Of a DNA stretch of 64,000 nt, positions 45,283 to 53,838 are shown in pieces; the stretch's first letter is position 1, and every line of letters begins with the position of its first letter. The DNA is from JANQOZ01 sp045106555 (lineage in GTDB: Bacteria; Pseudomonadota; Gammaproteobacteria; Xanthomonadales; SZUA-38). The DNA lies in contig JBGCET010000003.1 of the NCBI GenBank assembly GCA_045106555.1, forward strand, positions 1 through 64,000, written 5' to 3'. Position numbers and translations under genes: made by a program. A model generated the notes under the pieces. The model made no database searches. It saw nothing but the letters and a program-made list of their open reading frames with translations, and was not told the origin of the DNA.

Positions 45283-46425
45283 TCAGCCTTTTGGCGTCAG
45301 CTTTAGCAACCGACCACCTCCACCTGACCCCCGACCCCCGTCTTCCAGCACCCAGATGGCACCGTTCGGGCCTTCTTCCAGGCTTCTGATCCGCACGCCC
45401 ATGGGATAGCGGGCGACCTCATTAGCAGCTTCGCCGCTGAGTTCCAGGCGAATGATGGCATTGGACGAAAGCCCGGCCACCAGCGCGTCACCGCGCCAGT
45501 CGTTGAACATCGTTCCGTGATAAATCATCAGGTCCCCTGGAGAAACCACGGGCGTCCACCAAAAGGCGGGCTTGGAAAACTCCGGGCGTGTGTCGTGGTC
45601 GGGAATGTCCCGTCCATCATAGTGGCGGCCGTTGGAGACCACCGGATAGCCATAGTTGGCGCCCCGCTTGATCAGGTTCAGCTCGTCACCGCCGGCGGGT
45701 CCCATTTCCATTTCCCATAGTTTTCCGTCCGGCGCAAAAGCAATACCTAGTGGATTTCGATGCCCCAGAGACCAGATCTCACCGAACGGAGCATCGCTAC
45801 CCACCGAGGGCTCGGTGGCGCGGTAACCCACGAAGGGATTGTCTGAAGGAATGCTGCCGTCATCGTTCAAGCGCAGGATCTTCCCGATGCTAGATTGCAT
45901 GTCCTGAGAAGGGGTAAACTTTTGTCGATCGCCGGAGGAGATCCATAAAAAACCGGCTTCGTCGAAGGCCAGTCGATGGCCATAGTGGCCACGACCGCGA
46001 ACTTTTGGATACTGACGCCAGATCACCTCCGCATTGCGCAGGCGGGGTCGGCGACCACTGTCGTCCAGCGTGCCACGGGCCACTGCGGCCCCGCGCACGT
46101 TGCCTTTGCCGGACTCGACGTAGCTGATGTAGATGAGGTTGTTGTTGGAAAAATCTGGGTGCGCAACAACGTCTCCCATGCCGCCCTGGCCGCCATAGTC
46201 CACGTCAGGAATGCCATCAACCGGGCCCGCCTTGGCGCCGTCTTCGGTCACCACAAACAGGTTGCCCTTTTTTTCCGTCACCAACATTCGTGCGTCAGGC
46301 AGAAAAGAAACCGCCCAGGGTTCATCAAATGTGGCGATTTCTGCAGCGCTAAAAGGCAGGTTTTCCTGGGCGTTCAGGCTTGAGAAGACCAGCAGGCCGA
46401 TAAGCAGTAACAGGGAGCGTTTCAT
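45283..46425 (-). CDS. PQQ-dependent aldose sugar dehydrogenase (YliI/Asd-like)
   Basis: This 380-residue exported protein starts at the ATG at 46425 (MKRSLLLLIG), which has GAGG nine bases upstream; an ATG two codons earlier sits too close to it. Its signal peptide ends SLNA-Q. The six-bladed propeller of soluble glucose dehydrogenases is evident: 'PWAVSFLPDARMLVTEKKGNL', the active-site His region RGRGHYGHRLAFD, 'SLGHRNPLGIAFAPDGKLWEMEMGPAGGDELNLI' (hallmark GHRNP and GPxGGDE) and 'NYGYPVVSNG'. It oxidises aldoses in the periplasm using PQQ, and Ca-binding residues lie in these loops. No PQQ biosynthesis gene is in the window. Confidence 0.93.
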   Translation of the reverse strand: MKRSLLLLIGLLVFSSLNAQENLPFSAAEIATFDEPWAVSFLPDARMLVTEKKGNLFVVTEDGAKAGPVDGIPDVDYGGQGGMGDVVAHPDFSNNNLIYISYVESGKGNVRGAAVARGTLDDSGRRPRLRNAEVIWRQYPKVRGRGHYGHRLAFDEAGFLWISSGDRQKFTPSQDMQSSIGKILRLNDDGSIPSDNPFVGYRATEPSVGSDAPFGEIWSLGHRNPLGIAFAPDGKLWEMEMGPAGGDELNLIKRGANYGYPVVSNGRHYDGRDIPDHDTRPEFSKPAFWWTPVVSPGDLMIYHGTMFNDWRGDALVAGLSSNAIIRLELSGEAANEVARYPMGVRIRSLEEGPNGAIWVLEDGGRGSGGGGRLLKLTPKG

Positions 46426-46749
46426 AGGCATAATCCTCGAGCCGACTTTAGGTTAAAGGGTTTCATAGACTGATTACCATAGCCAAAGGACGGCGGCGCA
46501 ACCAGGCCAAAGGTTTGGATAAAGACGAATCGTGGGCTAGGTGAGACGGCCCACTAGAGGTTTTCTTCGACCGGCGAACCGCTCACCTTTACGTTGGGCA
46601 GCACATCCACCCGGCCCAATCGGTATCAGGATGCTGAAAAACTGGGGAGAAACGCGTTGCCGCATGGCGGGGCTCCGGGGGTTTTGTCCTTGGAGCGTAC
46701 CTGCAACAATCAGCCTGCGCAAAACGCTGATTATCTCAGGAGTCACAGC
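46426..46749. other. 324-base intergenic region with a small inverted repeat
   Basis: This region lies between the divergent sugar dehydrogenase and SDR genes. No open frame with coding character is seen on either strand. AATCAGC (46708-46714) and GCTGATT (46726-46732) form a 7-base inverted repeat with an 11-base spacer, 17 bases before the SDR start; it could be an operator or a 5' hairpin. AGGAG just before 46750 is the SDR ribosome-binding site. Confidence 0.4.
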
Positions 46750-47472
46750 ATGGCTATTGAACAACCCACGGTGTTGATCACCGGTGCAAACCGGGGGCTG
46801 GGACTGGAATTTGTTCGTCAGTATCTGGACCGGGGCTGGCAGGTACTGGCCACCTGCCGAAAGCCCGACCAGGCCGCGTCGCTAAAAGCCGTCAGGCAAG
46901 AACACCTGACCCTGCGAATACTGCCGCTGGATGTCGCAGATTTTTCTGCCGTAGACGAACTGGCTGAGGAGCTTGATGGTAGCCCTATCGACGTTTTGCT
47001 CAACAACGCAGGCGTGTTCGGCCCAAAACCCAAAGCCGAGAAGGACCTTCGACAAAGCCTGGGTCACGTCGACTATTCCTTGTGGGCCGATATTTTTCAG
47101 ATCAATACTCAGGCCCCCGTGAAATTAGCGGAAGCGTTACTGCCGAATTTGTTGCAGGGTCGACACAAGAAGATTGTCACCATTTCCTCAACCGAGGGGT
47201 CAATCGCCAACGCACACGCCGGACTGTATGCGTATCGAACCAGTAAGGCTGCCGTCAATATGGCCACGGCGTTGTTGGCGGGCGATCTCAACGATCAGCA
47301 GATCTCGGTGCTGAGTCTGAATCCAGGTTGGGTGAAAACCGACATGGGCGGACCCCAGGCGGAATTGGAGTTGGCCTTCAGCATTCAATCCATGCTGAAG
47401 GTGATTGATCAGCTTTCGCTGTCCCAAAGCGGCCAATTTCTTAACTTCGACGGCAGTGCACTCGCCTGGTAG
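46750..47472 (+). CDS. Short-chain dehydrogenase/reductase, CsgA/carbonyl-reductase-like
   Basis: The 240-residue SDR starts at the ATG at 46750, preceded by AGGAG. Motifs: TGANRGLG (dinucleotide), LPLDVAD, NNAGVFGP, ISSTEGS with the catalytic Ser, and YRTSKAA as YxxxK. The 'NPGWVKTDMGGPQAEL' stretch after it is typical of the C-factor/sniffer group of carbonyl reductases. It is cytoplasmic. The substrate is unknown. It lies 96 bases before the DUF4197 gene on the same strand. Confidence 0.9.
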   Translation: MAIEQPTVLITGANRGLGLEFVRQYLDRGWQVLATCRKPDQAASLKAVRQEHLTLRILPLDVADFSAVDELAEELDGSPIDVLLNNAGVFGPKPKAEKDLRQSLGHVDYSLWADIFQINTQAPVKLAEALLPNLLQGRHKKIVTISSTEGSIANAHAGLYAYRTSKAAVNMATALLAGDLNDQQISVLSLNPGWVKTDMGGPQAELELAFSIQSMLKVIDQLSLSQSGQFLNFDGSALAW

Positions 47473-47568
47473 GGCAAAGGGTGAACAAACGTATGGGGTT
47501 GAACATTCAAAAAGGGCGGATCTGCTAGCATCGGGTCTAACGTCCAAACCCCCTGCGGGAGATTTGCC

Positions 47569-48363
47569 ATGAAACGACTAATCCTTCTTTTGACGTCAGC
47601 GACCCTGTTGTCATCGGGTATTGCCCAGGCTGACCTGAAAGACAAACTCAAAGGGCTGCTGGGTGATGATGAGCAGACCGAAACCGAACAAGCAGCGGAT
47701 AACTCCGCAGCGGCCCCTGAAGCAGAAAACGACTCAGCTTTTAGCCTGAGTTCGCTGTCGTCCGATCAGCAGGTGGCTGGTCTCAAACAGGCGCTGGAGC
47801 AGGGATTGACTCGGGCCATTACCGCGTTGGGCCAAACCGATGGGTTTTGGAATAGCGAGACGGTGCGCATTCCGCTGCCTGAAGGCGTCGACAAGGTGGC
47901 CAAAACCGCCCGTAAGCTGGGAGCGGATCGTTATGTTGATGAGTTTCACGAAACCTTAAACCGAGCCGCCGAAGGCGCGGTTCCCGTAGCCACCGATCTG
48001 TTTGCGGCGGCGTTAACGGAAATGACCATTGAGGACGCTGTCGACATTATCCGTGGCGATGATGATGCAGCGACCCAGTATTTTCGCGCCAAAACCGAGA
48101 ATTCACTTAGCGAGCAGTTTTTGCCTCTGGTGACTGATGCCACCGATCAGGCTGGTGTGACTCAGGCTTACAAAGCGTTAAACAAAAAGGCCGGCGGGTT
48201 TTTATCGGCGCTGGGTGGTGACGAAGAAGACCTGGACCTAGATCGATACGTAACGGCTAAAGCGCTGGATGGCTTATTTGTGTATATCGCTGCAGAAGAA
48301 AAGCAGATTCGCGAAGACCCGGTAGCGCGCACCACGGATTTGCTCAAAGCGCTGTTTGACTAA
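47569..48363 (+). CDS. DUF4197 family exported protein
   Basis: This 264-residue protein has a signal peptide (LILLLTSATLLSSGIAQA). An acidic low-complexity linker (residues about 33-58) precedes the conserved domain: 'GLKQALEQGLTRAITALGQTDGF', 'VRIPLPEGVDKVAKTARKLG', 'DEFHETLNRAAEGAVPVATDLF', 'MTIEDAVDIIRGDDDAATQYFR' and a C-terminal 'ALDGLFVYIAAEEKQIREDP'. These are the landmarks of DUF4197, a helical periplasmic family of unknown function common in Proteobacteria and Bacteroidetes. Assignment to the family is firm. Confidence 0.92.
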   Translation: MKRLILLLTSATLLSSGIAQADLKDKLKGLLGDDEQTETEQAADNSAAAPEAENDSAFSLSSLSSDQQVAGLKQALEQGLTRAITALGQTDGFWNSETVRIPLPEGVDKVAKTARKLGADRYVDEFHETLNRAAEGAVPVATDLFAAALTEMTIEDAVDIIRGDDDAATQYFRAKTENSLSEQFLPLVTDATDQAGVTQAYKALNKKAGGFLSALGGDEEDLDLDRYVTAKALDGLFVYIAAEEKQIREDPVARTTDLLKALFD

Positions 48364-48395
48364 GCATACTGTTCAGCCCGTCCTTTGGTTTGGGG

Positions 48396-49556
48396 TTACC
48401 CCACTGGGTTTGCTGTAGCGCTTGGCACTGAGGGTGCTGTTGCAAATGTCTCGGATGGTTGTCTGGGTCTGTCGGCGATCTCTTGATAGCGGTCCACGCG
48501 GGGCACTGGATGAGGTTTTCCGAACAGGAACCCCTGAAACAAATCGGCGCCCAGGCGATGAAACAGTTGGTATTCGGCTTTGGTTTCAACACCCTCAGCC
48601 AGTACCAATTTGCCGGCGCTTCGGCCAATCTCGACGATCGATTGACAAATAGCCTCGTGAATGGGTGATCCAACGGCTTTGCTGACCATGCCGCGGTCGA
48701 TCTTGATCAGGTCTGGAGAAAGATCTCCCAGTAAAGACAGCCCGGCATGGCCGGACCCAAGGTCGTCCAGGGCGACGCGAAATCCGGCGTTGCGGTACTC
48801 GTCCAAAATGCTTCGAAGATGGGCGTGGTCGCTTACCCGTTCGGTTTCCACGACTTCAAATATAATCTGTTCGGGGCGAACGCCTACACGCTTAGCGACG
48901 GTGAAGGTGGTTTTCAGGCATACCTGCGGGTCGTAAATAACCGATGGCAGGAAGTTGATGAGGAAATTGATCTCGGGGTTGTGATTGACTCGAGCGCAGT
49001 TGGCAATGTGCTGTTCTCGACAGATTCTATCGAGCATGAAAATAAGGTTTTCCTGCCGGGCCCAGCGAAACAAATCGGCCGGGGAGATAATTTTCCCGCC
49101 GGAATCCCTGGCTCTGGCAAGGCACTCGTAGCCCCAAACTTCCAGTCGGTTGCGAACAAAGATGGGCTGGAACCAGGTATCAATTCGCCGTTGTTCCAAT
49201 ATTTCTTTGAGCGGAGACTCACCCTGACTCATCCATTCGCTTAAGGGTTGAGCGGCAACCAGTTTTGATAGCTGCTCGCTGACCGGCTTGTCCGAATCCA
49301 GCCAGCATGCTCGCAGTGAGGGCAAACACTCTTCCCAATGGGTTTGAATAAAATCCCTCAGTGCAGCCGCCGTTTCAAAGCCCTTATCAGTACCTACCGG
49401 AAACTGAATGACCGATAAGGCTGCGTCGTACATGCCACCAAACCGTTTGACAATACTGCGCATGTCCGCAAGACGCTCATCACAACCTCCAAGGGTAAGC
49501 CCTACGTCGCGCTGAGTGCTCATGCAGTGACATTGATGTCCTGATTGCTGCGCCAT
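48396..49556 (-). CDS. EAL-domain c-di-GMP phosphodiesterase with N-terminal sensory region
   Basis: This 386-residue soluble protein is read from the ATG at 49556; an ATG at 49523 (MSTQRDVG) is an alternative. The N-terminal 120 residues (RSIVKRFGGMYDAALSVIQFPVG) have no recognised domain. The EAL domain shows 'WFQPIF', the motif as ECL (YECLAR), 'INFLPSVIYDP', FEVVETE, ALDDLGSG, LIKIDRGMV, AEGVET and QGFLFGKP. Metal-binding residues (E of ECL, N of INF, E of VETE, DD) are present, so activity is plausible although the motif's Ala is Cys. A Pro/Ala/Ser-rich tail ends the protein. It would lower c-di-GMP, opposing the cyclase at 39182. Confidence 0.9.
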   Translation of the reverse strand: MAQQSGHQCHCMSTQRDVGLTLGGCDERLADMRSIVKRFGGMYDAALSVIQFPVGTDKGFETAAALRDFIQTHWEECLPSLRACWLDSDKPVSEQLSKLVAAQPLSEWMSQGESPLKEILEQRRIDTWFQPIFVRNRLEVWGYECLARARDSGGKIISPADLFRWARQENLIFMLDRICREQHIANCARVNHNPEINFLINFLPSVIYDPQVCLKTTFTVAKRVGVRPEQIIFEVVETERVSDHAHLRSILDEYRNAGFRVALDDLGSGHAGLSLLGDLSPDLIKIDRGMVSKAVGSPIHEAICQSIVEIGRSAGKLVLAEGVETKAEYQLFHRLGADLFQGFLFGKPHPVPRVDRYQEIADRPRQPSETFATAPSVPSATANPVG

Positions 49557-49676
49557 GCCATTTCCGAAAGGTCCACTGTGGCCTCTAGTTATCGGCGGAT
49601 ACTTCTAGGCCTTTATAGAGCCTTCATCGCCTGAGTGTGGGTCAATTAGGCGGGTTAGACTGGCCTCACGTCCAGA

Positions 49677-50051
49677 TCATGGCTTTATGAGTGTGACATG
49701 CTCAATCAGGTTTGGTGCGTTCACAGACACCATGGAACCGGTGAGTTCTCCCGTTAGGATTTTTGCCTCTGGCCATTCGTCGAGTCCGCGGGTCAGCGTG
49801 TTGTCGCTGCGGATAGCCACCACTACAAGATGGGTTCCGGTCGGTATGGCTCTGACATTTTTCGGCCTGGATTTTGCGCCTGAGGCGCGATAGTGACTGA
49901 CCAGCTCGGCCCGGTCACCCCAGTGAATGGCGAACAGGGTGGTATTGGTCGTGTACGTCTGTCCAATCACAAACCCGTTGTCGGTGCTGACGCTGCGGGT
50001 AGAGGCGCAGGCGCAAAGCGACAGCACCATGATTACGCTTAATGCTCGCAT
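49677..50051 (-). CDS. Small lipoprotein of unknown function
   Basis: The 124-residue product begins at the ATG at 50051, one base after the stop of the preceding gene, and has a lipoprotein signal (VIMVLSLCAC). The mature part is beta-rich (GFVIGQTYTTNTTLFAIHW, TGTHLVVVAIRSD, ILTGELTGSMVSVNAPN) and has no recognised domain. The one-base spacing to the truncated-hydrolase gene indicates translational coupling. Confidence 0.75.
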   Translation of the reverse strand: MRALSVIMVLSLCACASTRSVSTDNGFVIGQTYTTNTTLFAIHWGDRAELVSHYRASGAKSRPKNVRAIPTGTHLVVVAIRSDNTLTRGLDEWPEAKILTGELTGSMVSVNAPNLIEHVTLIKP

Positions 50052-50052
50052 A

Positions 50053-50775
50053 TTATTCAAATCCTCGACGCAGCAGGTGCATCGCAATGTTTGTGCCCTG
50101 GCTGTGCGCAAGGATGACCAGGTCGTTGCTGGAATCGCTCAACCAGGATTTAAGCCTAGCGACCGGAGACGGTGCCGTTTCACCGGTTTCCCGCCAGAGA
50201 TAGCGCTTGACGTGACTTCCCGGTCTTGGCACCAATACACGGGTCACCAGTTTGGGGTGTGCCACCGCAAAGCCAGAGAAATCGTGGCCCTGGCCAAGAC
50301 CGCTGCCAGTGCGGTTTTCTACCGGCCAAACCTGGCCACCGCCCCGTTCAAACTCCCGCCAGTAGGTTAGAGAATCCGGCCGAATAATGCTCTGATTGGG
50401 TACGTGGTCTCTAGGGCTCCAGTAAACCTCAACGGTCAGGCCGGAGTCTTCTGGCGGCTTGGTCGTGGTTTTTGGCGCAACCAGAAGTACTTTGACCGTT
50501 TTCCCGTTCAGGGCGCCCGACGCCACAATGGGCCAACCACCGCCGTTGTCAGCGTATTCGCGGGCTTCACGGTCGAGTCGTTCCTCCGCCTTGAGGCGAA
50601 GTACGTTGTGGTCGCGATCATAGGCGTCCGTGGTGCCCAGCTGGCTGGCGTAGCGACGGTCCGGGTCGAAACCCGCCATAGTGTTTTTGACCATTTCCCA
50701 GACATAGTCAGTAAACAGGCCAGTGCTGGGGTCCCGAGGGCTGTTAATGCCGGAGAACGTCCAAAATTGCGTCAT
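50053..50775 (-). CDS. Alpha/beta-hydrolase-like protein ending at the nucleophile elbow
   Basis: This 240-residue protein has a C-terminal stretch 'LVILAHSQGTNIAMHLLRR' that is a typical nucleophile elbow (HSQG, GxSxG type) after a beta strand, but a stop follows only a dozen residues later. The acid and His expected after the elbow are absent. The N-terminal part (WTFSGINSPRDPSTGLFTDYVW) matches nothing I know. Either the 3' half has been lost, or the protein uses the motif in a non-hydrolase role. The next frame encodes a lipoprotein, so a simple frameshift does not restore the missing part. It lies in a minus-strand run with the CadC-like regulator (76 bases upstream) and a lipoprotein. 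Confidence 0.65.
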   Translation of the reverse strand: MTQFWTFSGINSPRDPSTGLFTDYVWEMVKNTMAGFDPDRRYASQLGTTDAYDRDHNVLRLKAEERLDREAREYADNGGGWPIVASGALNGKTVKVLLVAPKTTTKPPEDSGLTVEVYWSPRDHVPNQSIIRPDSLTYWREFERGGGQVWPVENRTGSGLGQGHDFSGFAVAHPKLVTRVLVPRPGSHVKRYLWRETGETAPSPVARLKSWLSDSSNDLVILAHSQGTNIAMHLLRRGFE

Positions 50776-50851
50776 GGCTCACTATCGCGCAGCAGTACGT
50801 TTCCGAAGTGTGCCCGTTCAGGTCACTCAAAGCCACAGCACCGGCCCAGAG

Positions 50852-52471
50852 TCAGTCAGACTCCTTCAACAGTTCGTTTAATTCAGGGTCATTGCTGATT
50901 AGCCGGTTTTGCTCACGTTGGTGGCGGAGCATCTCGCTTAGCAAGCGCTGCCCCGAAGCGCTGGACAACACGTCTTCAAGCGCAGGCAGTTGTTGCAGCC
51001 AGGAATAGTCTGTGAATCCCAGGGAACGCGCTTCATCGAGATATCGTAGCGCTAAAGGCCTATCGCCCAACGCCGCCGCCAGCATCGCCAGTTCAACGAA
51101 AACTTCCGGCCAGTGTTGTTTCTCGTCGATTGGACGTTCAACGGAGGGTAGCCACCGCTGGGCTGTTGTTTCAGCGTCGCTATCACCGTCACTGGCCAGC
51201 ATGGCAACGCAATAAAGACAGCGTTGTCCCTGTTTGTCCGCTTGCGTCCAGCCTTGACGAAAGGCCGTTTTTGCCTGTTCCGGATGCCCTAAGCTGCGCA
51301 ATGTCAGACCCCGAAGAAAATGATGGAAGACGCGAGTTGCCTGGGCGCTCTCCAGCACCACCAGGGCTTCGGCCAAACGATTTTGACGCATCAATCTGCG
51401 GGCACGATTTGCCAGCAGAAACACATTGTCCGGGCGCAATTGCGTCGCGCGGCCAAGCCACGCCTCAGCAGGACCCTGTAATCCTGCCAGCTGTAGCGTT
51501 GTTGCAATTTGATAGTCTGCAAAGTACGTCGGCGGCGCCAGACTCAAAGCTCTGGCTTCCATCCGCAGCGACTTGTGAAGCTGTCCTCGAACCTGGTACA
51601 GGTAAGCGATACTGCTAATCAGGCCGGGGTAGTCGGGGTTGAGCTCCAATGCTCGCTCGTAGTATCTCAGGGCGCTCGATATCCAGCCACGGGCATCATC
51701 GGCCAAACCGCGAGCGGCCCATGCCCGGCTGCTTGTTGGGTCAAGCACCAAGGCCCGGTCTGCCATGCTGGCGGCCTGTTCGGCAAATTTAAGGTCCAGA
51801 TCGTATTTCGACGGTTTATGGGCCAGCGACAAACTGAGACCGATGAGGGCCTGGAGCTGATCTGGGTCTTGCTCCAGAACCTGCTGATAAATTTTGATGG
51901 AGATTTGGGTGTCTTCAAGCGACCCGCGCAGCCGATATTCGTCAGCTCTGCGAACCAGTTCTGTCACCTGTGGGCTGGCGCTGGGAATTACGCTGTTAGG
52001 TTGATCTACCTGGCGCCAAACCCAGGTCCCTGCGATCAGCGTCAAACTGATGCCGACCATGCCAGCAATCAACGCCCGACGGGGTTTGTCGGCGACAACC
52101 TCGGGCGGGGCTGCAGAGAGAATTTCGACCGCGGGAATTAATTGATAACCGCCGCCGCGGATGGTGCGAATGTAGCGTGGAGATTTCGGGTCATCTCCCA
52201 AAGCTTGGCGCAGCTGGCTGGCCCGCTGGGCGATGGCTTCTGGCGATACGTGGGGTGTTTTCCAAACCTGATCGCACAATGTGGCGATATTTGCCGGATC
52301 CGGTGACGCATTGATCAGGCTGGTTAAAAATCGCCAGGAAAGATCCGTTAGGATCGTGGATGTTTTCCCGTCAACAATGCGCCGATCCCGTTCATGGATC
52401 TGCAGCCCACCCACTCTAAGCGTTCGAAATGTTCTTTCAGAACAGTTGGTTGGCATAACTTCAGAGTCCAT
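50852..52471 (-). CDS. CadC/ToxR-like winged-helix regulator with membrane helix and TPR repeats
   Basis: The 539-residue protein starts at the ATG at 52471 (an ATG five codons on is possible). Residues about 15-110 are an OmpR-type winged helix (LTDLSWRFLTSLINASP, 'SQLRQALGDDPKSPRYIRTIRGGGYQLIP'). One transmembrane helix follows at about 130-150 (ALIAGMVGISLTLIAGTWVW), then a periplasmic TPR array (PTSSRAWAARGLADDARGWISSALRYYERALELNPDYPGL pattern). Such proteins sense an envelope signal and bind DNA directly, without phosphorylation. It is divergent from the serine hydrolase at 52564 across a 92-base gap, the likeliest target, and upstream of two small minus-strand genes. Confidence 0.9.
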   Translation of the reverse strand: MDSEVMPTNCSERTFRTLRVGGLQIHERDRRIVDGKTSTILTDLSWRFLTSLINASPDPANIATLCDQVWKTPHVSPEAIAQRASQLRQALGDDPKSPRYIRTIRGGGYQLIPAVEILSAAPPEVVADKPRRALIAGMVGISLTLIAGTWVWRQVDQPNSVIPSASPQVTELVRRADEYRLRGSLEDTQISIKIYQQVLEQDPDQLQALIGLSLSLAHKPSKYDLDLKFAEQAASMADRALVLDPTSSRAWAARGLADDARGWISSALRYYERALELNPDYPGLISSIAYLYQVRGQLHKSLRMEARALSLAPPTYFADYQIATTLQLAGLQGPAEAWLGRATQLRPDNVFLLANRARRLMRQNRLAEALVVLESAQATRVFHHFLRGLTLRSLGHPEQAKTAFRQGWTQADKQGQRCLYCVAMLASDGDSDAETTAQRWLPSVERPIDEKQHWPEVFVELAMLAAALGDRPLALRYLDEARSLGFTDYSWLQQLPALEDVLSSASGQRLLSEMLRHQREQNRLISNDPELNELLKESD

Positions 52472-52563
52472 CAGAAATCTTCAGGATGTTTTGGTGGAAG
52501 CGCTGGCGGCATTCTATGAGTCTTGCGGTAACAACAACCTAGTATCTGCAAGGAGAACGCACA

Positions 52564-53613
52564 ATGAAAGTATCGATGGTCCCATTATTGGCCATTTTGG
52601 CTGCCGGCCCGTCCTGTGGCGCGAGCAACGAGGGTTTTCCCAAGGGCGCTGCACTGAACAAGGCGATCGCTGACGAGACCTTTAAACAGATTACCGGCGT
52701 TGTGGTGTCGCAAAACGGCGAGAGGCAGTATGAGTCCTACTGGGGGGAAGGTAGCAAAGACCAGATGAACGACACTCGCTCTGCCACCAAAACCCTGGTG
52801 GCACTGGCCATTGGTGCCGCCATTGATGACGGCCTGATTTCTGGCGTAGACGCCAAGGCCTGGAGCTGGTTTGAGGCCGAAAAACCGTTTCGCCACGAAA
52901 GTACGCTGAAAGCGAACATCACGATTGCCGATTTGTTGACCATGTCTTCAGCGCTGGACTGCAACGACAACGTGTGGGAAACACCGGGTAATGAAGAACA
53001 CATGTACCCATCGCGCAACTGGACAATCTTCACCGTGGATTTACCGACCAAAGCGGATTTCAAGCGGGATTCGGGTGGCCGAGGCGCGTTCGCCTACTGC
53101 ACCGTGGGGTCGTTCTTGCTGGGTCAAATTGTCCAACGAGCTACTGGGGAGCCGGTGGATCAATACATTCAACGCCGACTGTTTACACCGTTAGGCATTA
53201 CAAGCGCTAATTGGGATCGCTCGCCGTCCGGCGAGGTGATGACCGGCGGTGGAACCGAGCTTAAGTCCAAAGACCTATTGGCATTGGGCGAGCTGATGCT
53301 CAACCGAGGTGTTCATCAGGGACAACAGGTGGTTTCGGCAAAATGGATTGACGCTATGACTCGCAAGCACCTTCGCGCCAGTGACAACCAGCACTACGGC
53401 TACCAAACCTGGCACATGGACTTTGACTGCGGGCAGCGCAAGGTGGATGGCTGGCATATGGCGGGCAACGGCGGCAATAAGGTGGCCTGGTTTCCCGAGC
53501 TTGGGGTGGTGGCTGTGGTGACGGCGACGCTTTATGGCACGCGGGGGATGCATCAGCAGTCTACGGATATTTTGAACGACTTTGTGTTGGGGAGTGTTGA
53601 AGCCTGTCAGTGA
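52564..53613 (+). CDS. Class C beta-lactamase-like serine hydrolase, exported
   Basis: This 349-residue protein begins at the ATG at 52564, preceded by AAGGAG nine bases upstream. A signal peptide precedes the catalytic domain (VPLLAILAAGPSCGA). Motifs of the beta-lactamase/DD-peptidase fold are S73-x-x-K76 (SATKTLVA), Y178 in AYCTVGS (the YxN position, here YCT) and H298 in HMAGNGGNK, replacing the KTG box as HxG. The HxG form is common in esterases and D-aminopeptidases of this group, so it need not be an antibiotic-resistance enzyme. It is divergent from the CadC-like regulator. Confidence 0.9.
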   Translation: MKVSMVPLLAILAAGPSCGASNEGFPKGAALNKAIADETFKQITGVVVSQNGERQYESYWGEGSKDQMNDTRSATKTLVALAIGAAIDDGLISGVDAKAWSWFEAEKPFRHESTLKANITIADLLTMSSALDCNDNVWETPGNEEHMYPSRNWTIFTVDLPTKADFKRDSGGRGAFAYCTVGSFLLGQIVQRATGEPVDQYIQRRLFTPLGITSANWDRSPSGEVMTGGGTELKSKDLLALGELMLNRGVHQGQQVVSAKWIDAMTRKHLRASDNQHYGYQTWHMDFDCGQRKVDGWHMAGNGGNKVAWFPELGVVAVVTATLYGTRGMHQQSTDILNDFVLGSVEACQ

Positions 53614-53685
53614 AATGGGCGTCGGGCCGGCTCTGGGCGTCGTACCCTGACAGGCTGTCGGTTTTGTGAGGCGGTTTGGGGTTTG

Positions 53686-53838
53686 TTAGAACAGGGTGTA
53701 GATGAAGGGGGCGATGGCGGAGCCTTCGCCTAGGACGATCAGTACCCCTAGCAGCACCATGACCAGGATGATGGGGGACAGCCAGAATTTCTTGCGTACG
53801 CGCATGAACTTCCACAAGTCGGAGAGCAGGTCTAGCAT
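53686..53838 (-). CDS. DUF5989-type small membrane protein
   Basis: A 50-residue reading frame begins at the ATG at 53838, whose A is the last base of the preceding SxtJ gene's TGA. It has an amphipathic, basic start (LSDLWKFMRVRKKFWLSP) and one membrane helix (IILVMVLLGVLIVLGEGSAI), then APFIYTLF. This pattern (WKFLRxRKKxWLxPI...GSALAPFIYTLF) is the DUF5989 family, which habitually sits next to SxtJ and carbamoyltransferase genes. Its function is unknown. The overlapping start supports it as a real, co-translated gene. Confidence 0.88.
   Translation of the reverse strand: MLDLLSDLWKFMRVRKKFWLSPIILVMVLLGVLIVLGEGSAIAPFIYTLF

Noticed and set aside
50053..50062. The truncated hydrolase ends ...LLRRGFE, superficially like the FE tail.
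   Set aside because: It has no signal peptide, RR replaces the F-x-[DNS] positions, and the residues belong to a helix after the nucleophile elbow.
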